Shown: positions 18,141 through 28,020 of the stretch, one piece after another
How the letters are laid out: every line of letters starts with the position of its first letter
How positions within the stretch are numbered: the stretch's first letter is position 1
Notes under the pieces: model-generated
Database searches by the model: none
The model's input: only the letters and a program-made list of their open reading frames with translations
Told to the model about the DNA's origin: nothing
NCBI GenBank assembly: GCA_937988745.1
Contig: CALKAR010000208.1
Location: 1-64,000, forward strand
Length of the DNA stretch: 64,000 nt
Source of the DNA: an uncultured Peptococcaceae bacterium
GTDB taxonomy: Bacteria > Bacillota > Limnochordia > Darwinibacteriales > Darwinibacteriaceae
Direction of reading: 5' to 3'
Made by a program: the position numbers and the translations under genes

Positions 18141-18994
18141 TTACCCTCACCCCGCACGTGGTAGCGCAGCAAGCGGCTGAGGGTACTGCGCATCTCGTCC
18201 CTCGCCACGATCATATCAATCATGCCGTGTTCTAGGGCAAATTCAGAAGTTTGAAAGCCTTCTGGAAGTTTCTGTTTTGTGGTTTCCTCAACTATACGAG
18301 GCCCAGCAAAACCGATCAATGCGCCCGGCTCCGCCATGATGATATCACCCAGGGAGGCGAAGCTTGCGTATATCCCACCCATAGTAGGATGGGTCAGAAC
18401 TGAAATATACAGAAGACCTGCACGGCTGTGCCGACCGACTGCCTGGGCGGTCTTAGCCATCTGCATTAAGCTGAAAATGCCTTCATGCATGCGGGCACCT
18501 CCACCACCACCCGAAAAGATAATCACAGGCAGCCGCTCTTCTAGGGCTTTTTCAAAACCCCTGGTCAACTGCTCGCCGACTACAGAACCCATGCTCCCGC
18601 CGATAAATGAAAAATCTATGATGGCGAGTACCACAGGACAGCCGTCGATCTCAGCGTAACCAATTAAGACAGCATCATCGAGCCCTGTGAGCTCCTGCGC
18701 CTTGGTGATCTTTTGTTCGTATCCAGGGAACCCTAAGGGGTCAGCCGAATACAGCGGTGGAAACGCTGCAAAACTTCCTTCATCAACAACCATGTTCAGC
18801 CTCTGATGGGCAGTTAATCGAAAGTGATGTCCGCAAGCGCAGACATGCATCGCTTTTTCGAGTTCTTTGTTGTAGAGCATTTGGCCGCATTTATCGCAGC
18901 GGGTCCAGAGATTATCAGGAAACTCCCTGCGCTGTTCTCCCACATCCTGCTGGACTCTCGCATATTTCGGCCTGCTCCGGAAAACATTCAACAT
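18137..18994 (-). CDS. accD: acetyl-CoA carboxylase carboxyltransferase subunit beta
   Basis: Partner of AccA. The N-terminal four-Cys zinc finger (CDKCG and CACGHHFR, residues about 33-55) is followed by the crotonase-fold carboxyltransferase domain with FSGGGGGARMHEGIFSLMQMAKT and the HPTMGGIYASFASLGD block. It has 285 residues. The ATG follows GGTGG. It is only 12 bases after the DUF2007-type gene. Confidence 0.97.
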   Translation of the reverse strand: MLNVFRSRPKYARVQQDVGEQRREFPDNLWTRCDKCGQMLYNKELEKAMHVCACGHHFRLTAHQRLNMVVDEGSFAAFPPLYSADPLGFPGYEQKITKAQELTGLDDAVLIGYAEIDGCPVVLAIIDFSFIGGSMGSVVGEQLTRGFEKALEERLPVIIFSGGGGGARMHEGIFSLMQMAKTAQAVGRHSRAGLLYISVLTHPTMGGIYASFASLGDIIMAEPGALIGFAGPRIVEETTKQKLPEGFQTSEFALEHGMIDMIVARDEMRSTLSRLLRYHVRGEGK

Positions 18995-19006
18995 TGTGAA
19001 CCACCT

Positions 19007-19207
19007 TTATGAGCCAAAGGAAGATGCAATGATCTCATTGGCTTCCTCTGCCTCTGATTCAGAAACTAGTATCTCTACACTTCCCGAAGCGCCCGCATGG
19101 GGAACTCCGATCGGCCTCAGCATAGCAAGGATGCCTGCGTTTTCCAGCAGTTCTTTCAGCATCTCTGCAACCGGCCTGTTAGGAGCGATGTAGACAACCG
19201 TCCACAT
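19007..19207 (-). CDS. small DUF2007-like protein (putative signal-transducing)
   Basis: 66 residues. Begins MWTVVYIAPNRPVAEMLKELLENAGI and ends in an acidic helix, matching the small ferredoxin-like-fold proteins annotated as DUF2007 or 'putative prokaryotic signal transducing protein', thought to bind small ligands or act as subunit-like regulators. The ATG follows AAGGAGG. It sits between mtrB and accD in one transcription unit, a position seen in several Clostridia-like genomes. Its specific function is unknown. Confidence 0.75.
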   Translation of the reverse strand: MWTVVYIAPNRPVAEMLKELLENAGILAMLRPIGVPHAGASGSVEILVSESEAEEANEIIASSFGS

Positions 19208-19231
19208 GGCGTCATGTCCTCCTTTATGTTC

Positions 19232-19450
19232 TTAACCCTCTGGGTCGATGGTTCCAACACTACTTAATACCTTGGCTTTCCCTCTTATTTTAATTGCCGA
19301 GGTGTGTTCTGTAAACTGGGCAATCATAATCTCGCCTTTATCTAACTTCTCAGAATGGTGGAACTTAGTATCTGAACCTCGTGTAAGACCGCTGATGGTA
19401 ACCCCGTTTTCGAGGGCCTGAATAATCACAAAATCGGCCTTCATCTCCAT
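19232..19450 (-). CDS. mtrB: tryptophan RNA-binding attenuation protein (TRAP)
   Basis: 72 residues closely resembling Bacillus TRAP, an 11-mer ring that, when loaded with tryptophan, binds GAG/UAG repeats in trp leaders and blocks expression. Visible family signature: [19 protein letters not shown] and [17 protein letters not shown]. The RNA-binding Lys/Lys/Arg triad of Bacillus (K37, K56, R58) is conserved here as K35, K54 and R56, and the Trp-pocket Thr and His residues are present. The ATG follows AAAGGAG. It lies 22 bases after dnaE and 24 before the DUF2007 gene; there are no trp genes in the window, so its targets are elsewhere. Confidence 0.93.
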   Translation of the reverse strand: MEMKADFVIIQALENGVTISGLTRGSDTKFHHSEKLDKGEIMIAQFTEHTSAIKIRGKAKVLSSVGTIDPEG

Positions 19451-19472
19451 ACTTCCATCTCCTTTTATTCTA

Positions 19473-22415
19473 TCAATCTCTCAGTTCAGCCTGCTGATGC
19501 CAGGGATCAAAAACCTGTACAGCACGGCAGCATCGTTCGAGCTCAATAGTCAGAGTTCGATCGAGGTTTACCCAATACTTCCTAGGAAGGATGTGCAGGA
19601 CCTCTCTTCCTAACCGGAGTACCACAGGTATATTACCACTGTGATGAACAAGAATCTGCTGAAGCTCTAGAAGAGCCTCATCGTTGGGAATAAGGATCAA
19701 GGTTGGCCCAAGCGGAAACATCCACTGGCCGTGGAGTACTTCATCCTTCCAGGAACCGAACACAGCTGTCAAATCACCTTTTTTCAACTGAAAATTCTTC
19801 CGCGGTAAGACGAAGTCCACTAATCCATCAGGATCATCTAATTCACCAATCACCAATCCATCTTTTTCTCGAAGTCTACTTACTTCCCCTGCCGCAAATG
19901 CTAGTCCGCCACTAATTTGGCGCAGAAATGTCATAAACCTTGTGGCAGGATGGTCTGAAATATAGGCGCCCAATAGCTCCCGTTCTGCTTTCAATTTAGC
20001 TAGTGGGCTCAAAAGATCCCGATTTCCAGGTACTGAATCTAAGGCGCCTGCGTGAGACAAGGCTGTTATTGTCTGGCTGGGCAGATTTACGCGCCGGCGA
20101 AAGTCCATCAGATTTCGAAAGGGGACCATTCGGCGGGCATCAACAATAACCTGTGCCCCATGGGTTCCCACATGTTTAATCGCACTCAATCCCAAGCGAA
20201 TCCCCTTATCTTCAGCCACATGTCCTGCATCCGACAGCTGTACATCAGGCGGATAGATAGGGATCCCCAGGCGACGGCATTCGAGAATGTATGGCCGAAG
20301 ACTCTCGCCAGAATGACCTTCCATGAGAGCAGTGAAAAACACCTGAGGGTAATGTGCTTTCAGATAAGCGGCCCGCCATGATAGGAGGGCATAACTGACG
20401 CTGTGTGCCTTGTTGAAGGCATATCCAGCAAACCTCTGAATGCTGGCAAATAAGCGCTGCGCCTCCTGGCTTGACAAGCCATTTTCGCGGCATCCCTGCA
20501 GAAATTCGGGAGCGAGCCGCTTGATTAGTTCACCATCCTTCTTGCTGATCGCGATACGCAGCAGATCTGCTTGGCTCATACTCAGCTTACCCAAACGATG
20601 ACCAAGCTGAATCACCTGTTCTTGATAAATCGCAAGGCCATACGTCTCAGATAATATTTCCCGCATCACCGGGTGAGCGTACTTAATTGAGCCGGGATTT
20701 GCTCGATTCTCTAAATATTTGGGGACCATGGATAAGGGTCCTGGTCTGCCAAGTGCCAGCAGAGAGGCCAGTTCTAAGAACGAGCGGGGCCGCATCTGCC
20801 GAAGCAGATCCTGAAACAAGCTGCTTTCAAGCTGAAAGATCCCAACTGAACATCCTGACGAAAGCAGTTCAAGTGTCTTCTTATCGTCCAGCGGAATATT
20901 TTCGAGATCAAACGTGGGGTCACTCTGCTTGACCTCTGATTCAGCTGACTTTAAAAAAGTTAGAGTTCTGAGCCCCAAAAAGTCGATTTTCAGAAGACCC
21001 TGCCATTCAAGGGCGTGCATATCCCCGTGCGTTACTGCCATCTCCCGCTCCGAGCGTACAGCCTGATAGTACACAATCGGTTCGGAGGAAATGACCACAC
21101 CTGAAGCATGGGTTGAAAAATGACGTTTTAGGCGGGCCATTTTCTTCGTGAGATGGCGAAGCTGAGCCTCACTCAACCGATTTCCTGCTGCTTGACGAAG
21201 CAAGCTCTCAGCGTTGCGTTCCCCAAAGGAGCCGTAAGTACCGATAAGCGCCACATGTTCTGGCCCATAGCGTTCCTGAACATACTTCAGCACCTCACCG
21301 CGCCGCTCATAGCAGAAATCCAAGTCTATATCAGGTAAATTATGCCTATCTTTATTCAGAAATCGCTCGAAGATCAAGCCGTATTTCACCGGATCAACAT
21401 CTGTGATTCCAAGGCAGTAGGCAACTGCACTGCTGGCAGCACTACCCCGTCCTGGACCAACGGGAATACCCTGCCTCTTGGCGAAACTTACGATGTCAGC
21501 CACAATGAGGAAGTAATCAGCAAGTCCCATTTCCTCAATAACGTTCATTTCATGCTCGATCCTACGCTGTACAGTCTCACTGAGCGTCCCATAGCGCTGC
21601 TGTGCTCCGCTCAGGACTGCCTTTCTCCAGTTCACCTCTTCGGGAAGCTTTGGCAGGGCAGTCTGCCGAGGCAGGCTGAAACTGCATTCTGCTGCAATTC
21701 GCTGCGCATTTTCAAGGGAGAGGGGAAAATCAGCAAATTCACTGGCCAACGCATCTGCAGAGAGCATGGCCTTTGAGTGAACCTCTACCTGATCGAGGGA
21801 TACATTCTCCCGAACTGCAGAAAGTGCACGATAGAGCAGTTTGTCATCATCAGTAAGATAATAGACGGCCTGACCAGCCGCGCAGCGCTCTTGACCAAAC
21901 ATCGACGCCAGCCGGTAGGCTGTTTCCTTCTGAGCCGGTGTATCCCACACAATCTGCACATACCAGTCAAGCTCAAAAACCTGGCTGTACCACTCGGCAA
22001 GTCTAAGGGCCTCTTCTTCCCGCCCGGCCTCAACTAGTTCTGATAAAGCACTGTGTGGACCGCCGGTCAGCATAATCAAGTCTTCAGCGCACTGGGAGAG
22101 AAGACTGCTGTCAACCGGCGCAGACGCCGAAGCCAACCTCTGTAGGTTGTGATATCCAGAGCGATTCTTAGCGAAAAGCACTATCCGATCTGAGGAAAGG
22201 CCCGAGTGACTCACATCCAGCTCAAGGCCATAGAGAGGCGTTAGGCCATGTACTTTACACGCGCGAGTTAGTTCCACATGACCAGCAGTTGTATTGTGAT
22301 CTGTGAGGCCAATAGCCGTAAATCCGAGCTTGTGGGCGTGCTCAACCAATTCTGAAATTATAATGGGTGCTTCCAACAGCGAATAATCACTGTGACAGAA
22401 AAGCTGAACAGCCAA
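19473..22415 (-). CDS. dnaE: DNA polymerase III subunit alpha (DnaE type, short form)
   Basis: Replicative polymerase subunit. PHP domain at the N-terminus ([19 protein letters not shown]), polymerase palm with catalytic [12 protein letters not shown] near residue 345, [18 protein letters not shown] and [14 protein letters not shown] chose TTG 22415, behind GGGGGTGAGG, giving 980 residues; the longer frame to 22457 has no site. That is shorter than most DnaE proteins (about 1100 or more): the C-terminal OB/tau-binding part is reduced. It is divergent from ytrH and starts the dnaE-mtrB-acc-pfk-pyk unit. A PolC gene would be expected elsewhere. Confidence 0.93.
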   Translation of the reverse strand: MAVQLFCHSDYSLLEAPIIISELVEHAHKLGFTAIGLTDHNTTAGHVELTRACKVHGLTPLYGLELDVSHSGLSSDRIVLFAKNRSGYHNLQRLASASAPVDSSLLSQCAEDLIMLTGGPHSALSELVEAGREEEALRLAEWYSQVFELDWYVQIVWDTPAQKETAYRLASMFGQERCAAGQAVYYLTDDDKLLYRALSAVRENVSLDQVEVHSKAMLSADALASEFADFPLSLENAQRIAAECSFSLPRQTALPKLPEEVNWRKAVLSGAQQRYGTLSETVQRRIEHEMNVIEEMGLADYFLIVADIVSFAKRQGIPVGPGRGSAASSAVAYCLGITDVDPVKYGLIFERFLNKDRHNLPDIDLDFCYERRGEVLKYVQERYGPEHVALIGTYGSFGERNAESLLRQAAGNRLSEAQLRHLTKKMARLKRHFSTHASGVVISSEPIVYYQAVRSEREMAVTHGDMHALEWQGLLKIDFLGLRTLTFLKSAESEVKQSDPTFDLENIPLDDKKTLELLSSGCSVGIFQLESSLFQDLLRQMRPRSFLELASLLALGRPGPLSMVPKYLENRANPGSIKYAHPVMREILSETYGLAIYQEQVIQLGHRLGKLSMSQADLLRIAISKKDGELIKRLAPEFLQGCRENGLSSQEAQRLFASIQRFAGYAFNKAHSVSYALLSWRAAYLKAHYPQVFFTALMEGHSGESLRPYILECRRLGIPIYPPDVQLSDAGHVAEDKGIRLGLSAIKHVGTHGAQVIVDARRMVPFRNLMDFRRRVNLPSQTITALSHAGALDSVPGNRDLLSPLAKLKAERELLGAYISDHPATRFMTFLRQISGGLAFAAGEVSRLREKDGLVIGELDDPDGLVDFVLPRKNFQLKKGDLTAVFGSWKDEVLHGQWMFPLGPTLILIPNDEALLELQQILVHHSGNIPVVLRLGREVLHILPRKYWVNLDRTLTIELERCCRAVQVFDPWHQQAELRD

Positions 22416-22481
22416 GACCTCACCCCCTTCTAGACAATGTTCCCGTTTATCATGCATAGACTTGGCATGGGGGATAATGTA

Positions 22482-22808
22482 ATGCTTCTGCGGGTCTTTC
22501 GCGAAATCCTGTTGGCCTTCGCTTCTAGTCTGGGAGTGCTTTTAGGCGGCTCTATCTTTGGCGGTGCAGCCGCCTTGTTTACCAAGGTACCACCTGCAGT
22601 ACAGATGCGTGATTTAGCCCGGATTCTCCGGATGTGGGCAGTTGTGGTCGCAATCGGAGGGACTTTTCCGACTCTGCGGGTTATCGAAAGTGGGCTCTTC
22701 TCTGGCCAGGTGATGGCCCTCCTCCGACAGCTCGCGGTGATTACTGCGGCTTTATTGGGTTCAGCCTTAGGATACTGGCTGATCATGACCCTGACGGGCG
22801 GTGAATAG
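22482..22808 (+). CDS. ytrH: YtrH family sporulation protein
   Basis: Small membrane protein of about 108 residues with three hydrophobic segments. The family pattern is clear: LGVLLGGSIFGG, then KVPP, then LRMWAVVVAIGGTF. Bacillus YtrH is needed for efficient sporulation and is made in the mother cell. I chose ATG 22482, which follows GGGGGATAATGTA, over earlier in-frame codons. It is divergent from dnaE and followed after 2 bases by ytrI, the same neighbourhood as in Bacillus. Confidence 0.9.
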   Translation: MLLRVFREILLAFASSLGVLLGGSIFGGAAALFTKVPPAVQMRDLARILRMWAVVVAIGGTFPTLRVIESGLFSGQVMALLRQLAVITAALLGSALGYWLIMTLTGGE

Positions 22809-22810
22809 GC

Positions 22811-23278
22811 GTGTTTCTAGCCGTTTCTAAAAAAGCGCTGCGAATGGCCCTTGCGCTGTATTTGTTTGGACTGATGTGTGGAGCCGCAGGCACCATGCTC
22901 TTTACGTTGAAGCTTGTGGATGAGCTCTACTTAGAAAGGGACACGCTCTTAAGTGAACTGAGCGAGAGCAGAGTTCGAATCGATCTCTTAGAACAGAATT
23001 TGACAGAAAGGCGCACGCGAGTGGTACGCTCCGTTACTGTTCAGCTCGATGCAGGCGATCAGCACCTGTCCCTTAAGCTATCCAATGCGGCGCGTGAGCT
23101 CCTAGAGGGACTTATCGGTCAAGAGGTTTCAGCGGTAGATCCGACCTTGGTCGAAGCTATCTTCCACAAACGAATTCTTACGATAGAGCAGCACCAGTTT
23201 GAGCTCAATCTCAAGTATCTCATAATTTCAGACACTGTTACGGTAAACCTAGATGTTACAAAAAGGCTGGGTCCATAA
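22811..23278 (+). CDS. ytrI: YtrI-like sporulation membrane protein
   Basis: 155 residues: one N-terminal transmembrane helix (about 10-35), then a coiled-coil region (LYLERDTLLSELSESRVRIDLLEQNL) and an extracytoplasmic domain. Similarity to YtrI is mostly in architecture and in position after ytrH. GTG start 2 bases after the ytrH stop. Its 3' end and stop codon lie within the hairpin that terminates murA from the other strand. Confidence 0.8.
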   Translation: MFLAVSKKALRMALALYLFGLMCGAAGTMLFTLKLVDELYLERDTLLSELSESRVRIDLLEQNLTERRTRVVRSVTVQLDAGDQHLSLKLSNAARELLEGLIGQEVSAVDPTLVEAIFHKRILTIEQHQFELNLKYLIISDTVTVNLDVTKRLGP

Positions 23279-23286
23279 CCCAGCCT
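23264..23286 (-). terminator. intrinsic terminator of murA
   Basis: AGGCTGGGT-ccata-ACCCAGCCT. On the minus strand it is followed by a T5 run, 18 bases after the murA stop. It overlaps the end of ytrI. Confidence 0.85.
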
Positions 23287-23303
23287 CAGACTTATGAAAA
23301 CTA

Positions 23304-24605
23304 TTAAGCTTGCAGAGGTGACTCAGCAGAAAAGATCTCGATACCGTCGATCGTTTCCTCTCGTTTCGCCACAGCTCCGAGAGCTCGCAGTTTGTCCTCA
23401 AATCCCTCGTAACCGCGATCTAGTATTTCGATTCCATACAGTTCGGTTGTCCCTTCAGCAGCCAGAGCCGCAATCGCTAATGCGGCACCGGCTCTCAAAT
23501 CCGTAATCTCGACTGGAGCTCCGGTTAGTTTAGGGACTCCGCGGATAATAGCTGTTTCCCGCTCTGTCTTGATATCAGCGCCCATCCGCCGCAGTTCGTC
23601 GACATAGCGGAAGCGGTCGAAAATCGTCTCACGAATGACGCTGGTACCGTCGGCTACCGTCATGCAGGCCACAAAAGGCTGCTGCAGGTCAGTTGGAAAA
23701 CCAGGATAAGGGGTTGTTTCTACCTCGATAGGCTGCAGCTTCTCTGGCGCAATAACCCGCAGCTCAGTCGCTCTCTTTTCGATAGTGACTCCAGCCTCTT
23801 CCAGCTTGAGGATTGGTGCCCTGAGGTGCTCAGGTACCACGTTCTTCAGCGTCACGTCACCGCCAGTGACCGCTGCAGCGCACATAAAGGTACCTGCTTC
23901 GATGCGGTCGGGAATAATGCTGTACTCAATACCCCGTAGAGAAGGAACGCCTTCGATACGGATTACATCAGTACCAGCTCCGCGGACTTTCGCGCCCATG
24001 CCGTTTAGGAAAATCGCTAAGTCGACCACCTCAGGTTCCTTAGCAGCATTCTCCAGCACGGTGACACCTTCACCTAACGAAGCAGCGATCATTAAATTGA
24101 CTGTGGTTCCCACACTGGAGCGATTTATGTAAAAATGTGTTCCTGCGAGGCGATCACAGGTGGCTTTCATAAAGCCGTGTTCGATAGTAACCTCAGCACC
24201 CATTTGGGTAAAACCGCGGATGTGGTAGTCCACTGGACGCGAACCAATGGCGCATCCGCCTGGCAGAGGAACTTCTGCACGCCCCAGCCGGGCTAGGAGG
24301 AGACCTGCGGTGTAAAACGAGGCGCGCATTTTACGAACTAAATGGTACGGAGCTTGATACTTATTCAGGGTCTTCCCGTTCACGTGGAGCAGCCCGTCTT
24401 TATCGAACCAAACTTCCACACCAAGACTCCTTAAGATAAGGCAGATTGTTCCCACATCCCCGACGCGAGGGACGTTCTCTAAGACGCATTCTCCTTCAGT
24501 CGCCAGTGCCGCTGCAACAATAATTGCTAAAGCACTGTTCTTAGCACCACTGATATTAACAGTCCCTTTCAGCGGCCGGCCGCCTTCGATAATTAATCTA
24601 GCCAT
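23304..24605 (-). CDS. murA: UDP-N-acetylglucosamine 1-carboxyvinyltransferase
   Basis: First committed step of peptidoglycan synthesis; cytoplasmic. Begins with the GGRPLKGTVNISGAKNSAL block (Lys-Asn catalytic pair). The active-site Cys, the fosfomycin target, is Cys118 in LPGGCAIGSRPVD. The C-terminal half has the mirror domain including FPTDLQQP and the loop ending RGYEGFEDKL. It has 433 residues. The ATG overlaps the ireB stop by 8 bases. Firmicutes often hold two murA paralogues; which one this is cannot be told. Confidence 0.96.
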   Translation of the reverse strand: MARLIIEGGRPLKGTVNISGAKNSALAIIVAAALATEGECVLENVPRVGDVGTICLILRSLGVEVWFDKDGLLHVNGKTLNKYQAPYHLVRKMRASFYTAGLLLARLGRAEVPLPGGCAIGSRPVDYHIRGFTQMGAEVTIEHGFMKATCDRLAGTHFYINRSSVGTTVNLMIAASLGEGVTVLENAAKEPEVVDLAIFLNGMGAKVRGAGTDVIRIEGVPSLRGIEYSIIPDRIEAGTFMCAAAVTGGDVTLKNVVPEHLRAPILKLEEAGVTIEKRATELRVIAPEKLQPIEVETTPYPGFPTDLQQPFVACMTVADGTSVIRETIFDRFRYVDELRRMGADIKTERETAIIRGVPKLTGAPVEITDLRAGAALAIAALAAEGTTELYGIEILDRGYEGFEDKLRALGAVAKREETIDGIEIFSAESPLQA

Positions 24606-24882
24606 CTAGAGTCCACCCCCCTCGTTTGGGTAAGTTCTTAAGATAATAACCAACAATTTCTTCAAGCAAGTCGTTCCTTTCAATTCTCTGCATCATCTGA
24701 CGCGCTTCTAAATGAGAAGTAATATACGATGGATCACCTGACACGAGATAACCTACAATTTGATCCAGCGGATTATACCCCTTCTCTTCTAGTGCGCGAC
24801 AGACTGTCTGCAGCGTCTGTGCGATATTTAGTTTATCTTTATCCACTGGAGAAAACATCCGAGTGTGTTCAGAAACATCCAC
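24598..24882 (-). CDS. IreB family regulatory phosphoprotein (UPF0297)
   Basis: 94 residues with the hallmark core LQTVCRALEEKGYNPLDQIVGYLVSGDPSYIT and a following acidic helix. In Enterococcus, IreB is phosphorylated on N-terminal Thr by the PASTA kinase IreK and tunes cell-wall antibiotic tolerance; a Thr is present here in SEHTRMF. The family is normally found with alaS/ruvX; here it is coupled by an 8-base overlap to murA, which fits a cell-wall role. GTG start behind GAAGGGGGTT. Confidence 0.9.
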   Translation of the reverse strand: MDVSEHTRMFSPVDKDKLNIAQTLQTVCRALEEKGYNPLDQIVGYLVSGDPSYITSHLEARQMMQRIERNDLLEEIVGYYLKNLPKRGGWTLDG

Positions 24883-25044
24883 TCTGTGAACCCCCTTCAG
24901 AATACTATTGCATAACCCTGCCTGCTATAACGATTCGGTCATGTACCAATGGCTGTGAGGGCAGACTTAACTTGCAAGGATTTCCGGTCATGTTGTGGAA
25001 TAACCTTGATTATAACACAAATCACAGCTTGGAAGGTGTATGCT

Positions 25045-25464
25045 ATGAATGATCGCAGGCTTTATTTATCCCAAGACAAACTTATCGGGGGAGTAGCGGG
25101 AGGAATTGCAGAATATTTTGGCATCGATCCCACGATTGTCAGGCTCTTGTTCGTCCTTGGCGTTTGGATGAATGGTATTACTATTCTGCTCTACATCGTG
25201 GGCATGTTTGTAATACCGGAACGTCCCTATGATCATACTGTATATCCAGGGGAAGAACAGAGTGGAATGGAAAACATCCGCCGCGCTGCTCGCTCCCTCA
25301 CAGAAGGAAACAACTCGAGGAACCTGGGGTTTCTGCTGATCGGGATCGGAGTTATCCTCCTCCTCCGACTGGTGATTCCCCTTGACTGGAGCATTATCCT
25401 GCCCATAGTCTTAATTATTATCGGCGGGGCTCTCCTCGTACGGGGGTTTGGAGATCGCCTATGA
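25045..25464 (+). CDS. PspC domain membrane protein
   Basis: 139 residues. PspC domain at 1-60 (LYLSQDKLIGGVAGGIAEYFGIDPTIVRLLF, ending FVIPE), then a linker and two more hydrophobic segments from about 88 to 130 of the LiaI/LiaF-TM kind. It is probably an envelope-stress protein at the membrane. The ATG at 25045 follows GGAAGGTG; earlier in-frame codons lack a site. The stop overlaps the next gene as ATGA. Confidence 0.85.
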   Translation: MNDRRLYLSQDKLIGGVAGGIAEYFGIDPTIVRLLFVLGVWMNGITILLYIVGMFVIPERPYDHTVYPGEEQSGMENIRRAARSLTEGNNSRNLGFLLIGIGVILLLRLVIPLDWSIILPIVLIIIGGALLVRGFGDRL

Positions 25465-26348
25465 AGAGCGGTAAACTGACTGTTGGAACAGCTTTTCTGG
25501 TCATTGGAGTGCTGCTGTTGGGGCGGACTGCCGGATGGTTCCCAGCGTTTTCCTGGGCACACCTGCTCAGGTTCTGGCCGGTTATCTTTATCGCGCTCGG
25601 ACTCGAACTGATTTTTCCAAAAGGAATCCTTTCCCTGCTGGCTCCGCTGTCGATCGTGATTGCCGTAATCTTTGCACTCAGTGGGCCAGCTGCACTTCCT
25701 GATAAGCTAGAGTGGCATTCCCTACCCACCAGAACCATTACCGCACCTAGTGCCACGCCAGAAGCTGAACTCATACTCAATGATATGCCAGCCATCAGAA
25801 TCGAACTGCTGGGCAGCAGCGGTCTCCCGGGCAATCAAGTGCTTGCCGCGGGCCAAATGGGCCTTATGCGCACAACTCAGGTTGTGTCAATCCAAGGCCG
25901 CAACCACTTCAGCCTAACCGCTCGATCACGCTGGAGTACAGGCATCAAGCCTCTAAAGATTACTTTGCCCACCTATCCTATTTGGGCAAGTACGATTAAT
26001 GCAGGCATTCTCTCGGGGCATATGGACTTGACTGAACTGAAATGGTCTAACCTAACTGTTAATTCGGGCATCACAAATCTGGAAATCAGCTTGGCTGATC
26101 CCCAGGCGGACCAGACGCTCCATTTCCGCACTGGAATTGCTAACCTGGTACTGCATATGCCCCGAGGAATAAATCTGCAGGTTATTTCCAATTCTCCTTT
26201 TCCCCTACGCCAGCTCACCAATGCTCAATTTACACGATTGGGCAAGCGCTATACGGCACCAGGCTTCGATCCCACACAGCCAAGCATAGAAATTGTGATC
26301 GATGCTGGTATTTCCTCAGTCGAAGTGGTCTGGCAGGGTTTAATTTAA
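25461..26348 (+). CDS. LiaF-like membrane protein with C-terminal beta-rich domain
   Basis: 295 residues: transmembrane hairpins at about 8-75 (LiaI/LiaF-type DUF5668 region) and an extracytoplasmic region (about 90-295) of repeating short strands (TLPTYPIWASTINAGILSG, LTVNSGITNLEISL) that resembles the 'toast rack' or adhesin-like domain of such proteins. It is coupled to the PspC gene, and PspC plus LiaF-like proteins commonly act in sensing envelope damage. No histidine kinase or regulator is adjacent. Its stop overlaps that of the convergent symporter gene in TTAA. Confidence 0.7.
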   Translation: MKSGKLTVGTAFLVIGVLLLGRTAGWFPAFSWAHLLRFWPVIFIALGLELIFPKGILSLLAPLSIVIAVIFALSGPAALPDKLEWHSLPTRTITAPSATPEAELILNDMPAIRIELLGSSGLPGNQVLAAGQMGLMRTTQVVSIQGRNHFSLTARSRWSTGIKPLKITLPTYPIWASTINAGILSGHMDLTELKWSNLTVNSGITNLEISLADPQADQTLHFRTGIANLVLHMPRGINLQVISNSPFPLRQLTNAQFTRLGKRYTAPGFDPTQPSIEIVIDAGISSVEVVWQGLI

Positions 26349-27958
26349 TCCTCTGGATACAGTGTACCTGCGGCGGACTGGGCGATATTGTTTGCATGGT
26401 CCGCCACCCTCTCTAGGTTACTAATTAAGTCAAGGAAGAGAATCCCTGCATCTGTCTGACAGACACCCTCATTCAGCCGCTTAATGTGCTCCATACGAAA
26501 ACGCTTTTCCATCTCATCAATTATCTCATCTTCTTCAACAAGTTGAAGTGCGCGTTCCGCATCTTCTTGTTCACACGCCTCCATGACCTCTTTCAATATT
26601 CGGATGACGTTGTCACGCATCAATATAATGTCCTCCACAGCACTTTCGCTGATAGGTACATTCCGCTCGATACGTTCACTCGCCAGCTCGCTAATGTTCA
26701 CGGCATGGTCTGCGACACGCTCAATGTCATTGACTACATGCAGAATATTGGTAATCTTGCGGGAAAGATTCTTGTCTAAAATTCCCTGCGTCTGCTCAGT
26801 CATATAAATGGTAATCGCTTTTTCAAGTTCATTCACCAGCTCCTCACGCTGATCTAAGTTAGCCATAGGAGCTGAGTCTGCCTTCAAAAAAGCGTTAACC
26901 GCATCATCCACCATACTGATCGCGATCTCTGCCATCCGCTGCACTTCTTTCTGCGCTGCATAAACAGCACCTGGCGAATGACTCACCCGTGGGTCAAGAT
27001 GTATAGGTTTGAAATCGAGTTCTACTTCCTCACCAGGAAGAATGGTGCGTACAATGCTGACAAAGGGATTGATCAGAGGCAGCAGAATCAAGGTGTTGGC
27101 TAAGTTAAACAGTGTGTGCGCGTTCGCAATCTGTCTGGTTACACTGCCTGATGTCGCCCCTACCAAAGCAGTGAAAGGACCCTGGAAAATCAGGAACAGC
27201 ATTGCACCAAAAATGTTGAACAGAAAATGCGCCAAGGCTGCCCGGCGAGCGGACAGATTGGCCCCGATAGCCGCCAAAGCTGCTGTGATGCAGGTTCCAA
27301 TGTTGGCACCAACGGTAATGGCAAGACCAGCAGGTAGGTTGATTAATCCCTGCAGAGAAAAGGCAATTACCAAGCCTGTTGTTGCGCTGGAGCTCTGAAT
27401 AATCATAGTAAATACCATGCCGGCCAATACACCTAAGAGAGGATTTTGACCCAAATACAGCAAGGTATTTACAAAGGGCTCGTAGGAACGGAGCGGATAG
27501 ACTGCCTCACTCATTGTGGAAAGACCGACGAGGAGTAACCCAAATCCTAACATACCAGTGCCTATATGACGGTAGGTCCGCTTGCGGCTGAAGAACGCGA
27601 GACCAGCACCTAAAGCAAGAAGCGGGAAAGCCAGCTGGTAGATATCAAACGACACAATCTGCGCTGTGATTGTGGTTCCAATATTGGCTCCCATAATGAC
27701 GCCTACAGCTTGCTTCAGCGTCATCAAACCAGAGTTGACAAATCCCACTGTCATCACGGTCGTGGTCGAGCTTGATTGAACCAAAACTGTAACAAGTCCA
27801 CCTGTGAAAACGGCCAAAGCCGGTTTGGAGGTAAACAGCTCCAAAATACGGCGGAGCCTGTCCCCAGCAGCTTTTTGTAATCCTTCTGCCATCTGCTGCA
27901 TACCAATCAAGAAGATACCAAGACCACCTAATAAGCCTAACACCATTGATAAGTTCAT
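26345..27958 (-). CDS. Na/Pi cotransporter family protein with PhoU domain (NptA-like)
   Basis: Predicted sodium-driven phosphate carrier. Eight or so membrane segments in residues 1-305 carry the internal repeat signature QSSSTTT and QSSSATT, each followed by a glycine-rich helix. Residues about 340-535 are a PhoU-like helical bundle with two repeats (AISMVDDAVNAF, DIERVADHAVNI, NLERVADHANNI). It has 537 residues. ATG 27958 lies 9 bases after GGAGG; a GTG one codon earlier is also possible. Proteins of this design import phosphate or, in some bacteria, export it. Confidence 0.9.
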   Translation of the reverse strand: MNLSMVLGLLGGLGIFLIGMQQMAEGLQKAAGDRLRRILELFTSKPALAVFTGGLVTVLVQSSSTTTVMTVGFVNSGLMTLKQAVGVIMGANIGTTITAQIVSFDIYQLAFPLLALGAGLAFFSRKRTYRHIGTGMLGFGLLLVGLSTMSEAVYPLRSYEPFVNTLLYLGQNPLLGVLAGMVFTMIIQSSSATTGLVIAFSLQGLINLPAGLAITVGANIGTCITAALAAIGANLSARRAALAHFLFNIFGAMLFLIFQGPFTALVGATSGSVTRQIANAHTLFNLANTLILLPLINPFVSIVRTILPGEEVELDFKPIHLDPRVSHSPGAVYAAQKEVQRMAEIAISMVDDAVNAFLKADSAPMANLDQREELVNELEKAITIYMTEQTQGILDKNLSRKITNILHVVNDIERVADHAVNISELASERIERNVPISESAVEDIILMRDNVIRILKEVMEACEQEDAERALQLVEEDEIIDEMEKRFRMEHIKRLNEGVCQTDAGILFLDLISNLERVADHANNIAQSAAGTLYPED

Positions 27959-28020
27959 CACTCACAGCCTCCCTGCAGAGAAAGCATACTATTAAACAGA
28001 TTAGAAACTGGAGGTCCGTC

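Noticed and set aside
19440..19475. TRAP target (GAG/UAG repeat) in the mtrB leader
   Set aside because: A few GAG and UAG triplets occur but spaced by about ten bases, not 2-3, and fewer than nine.
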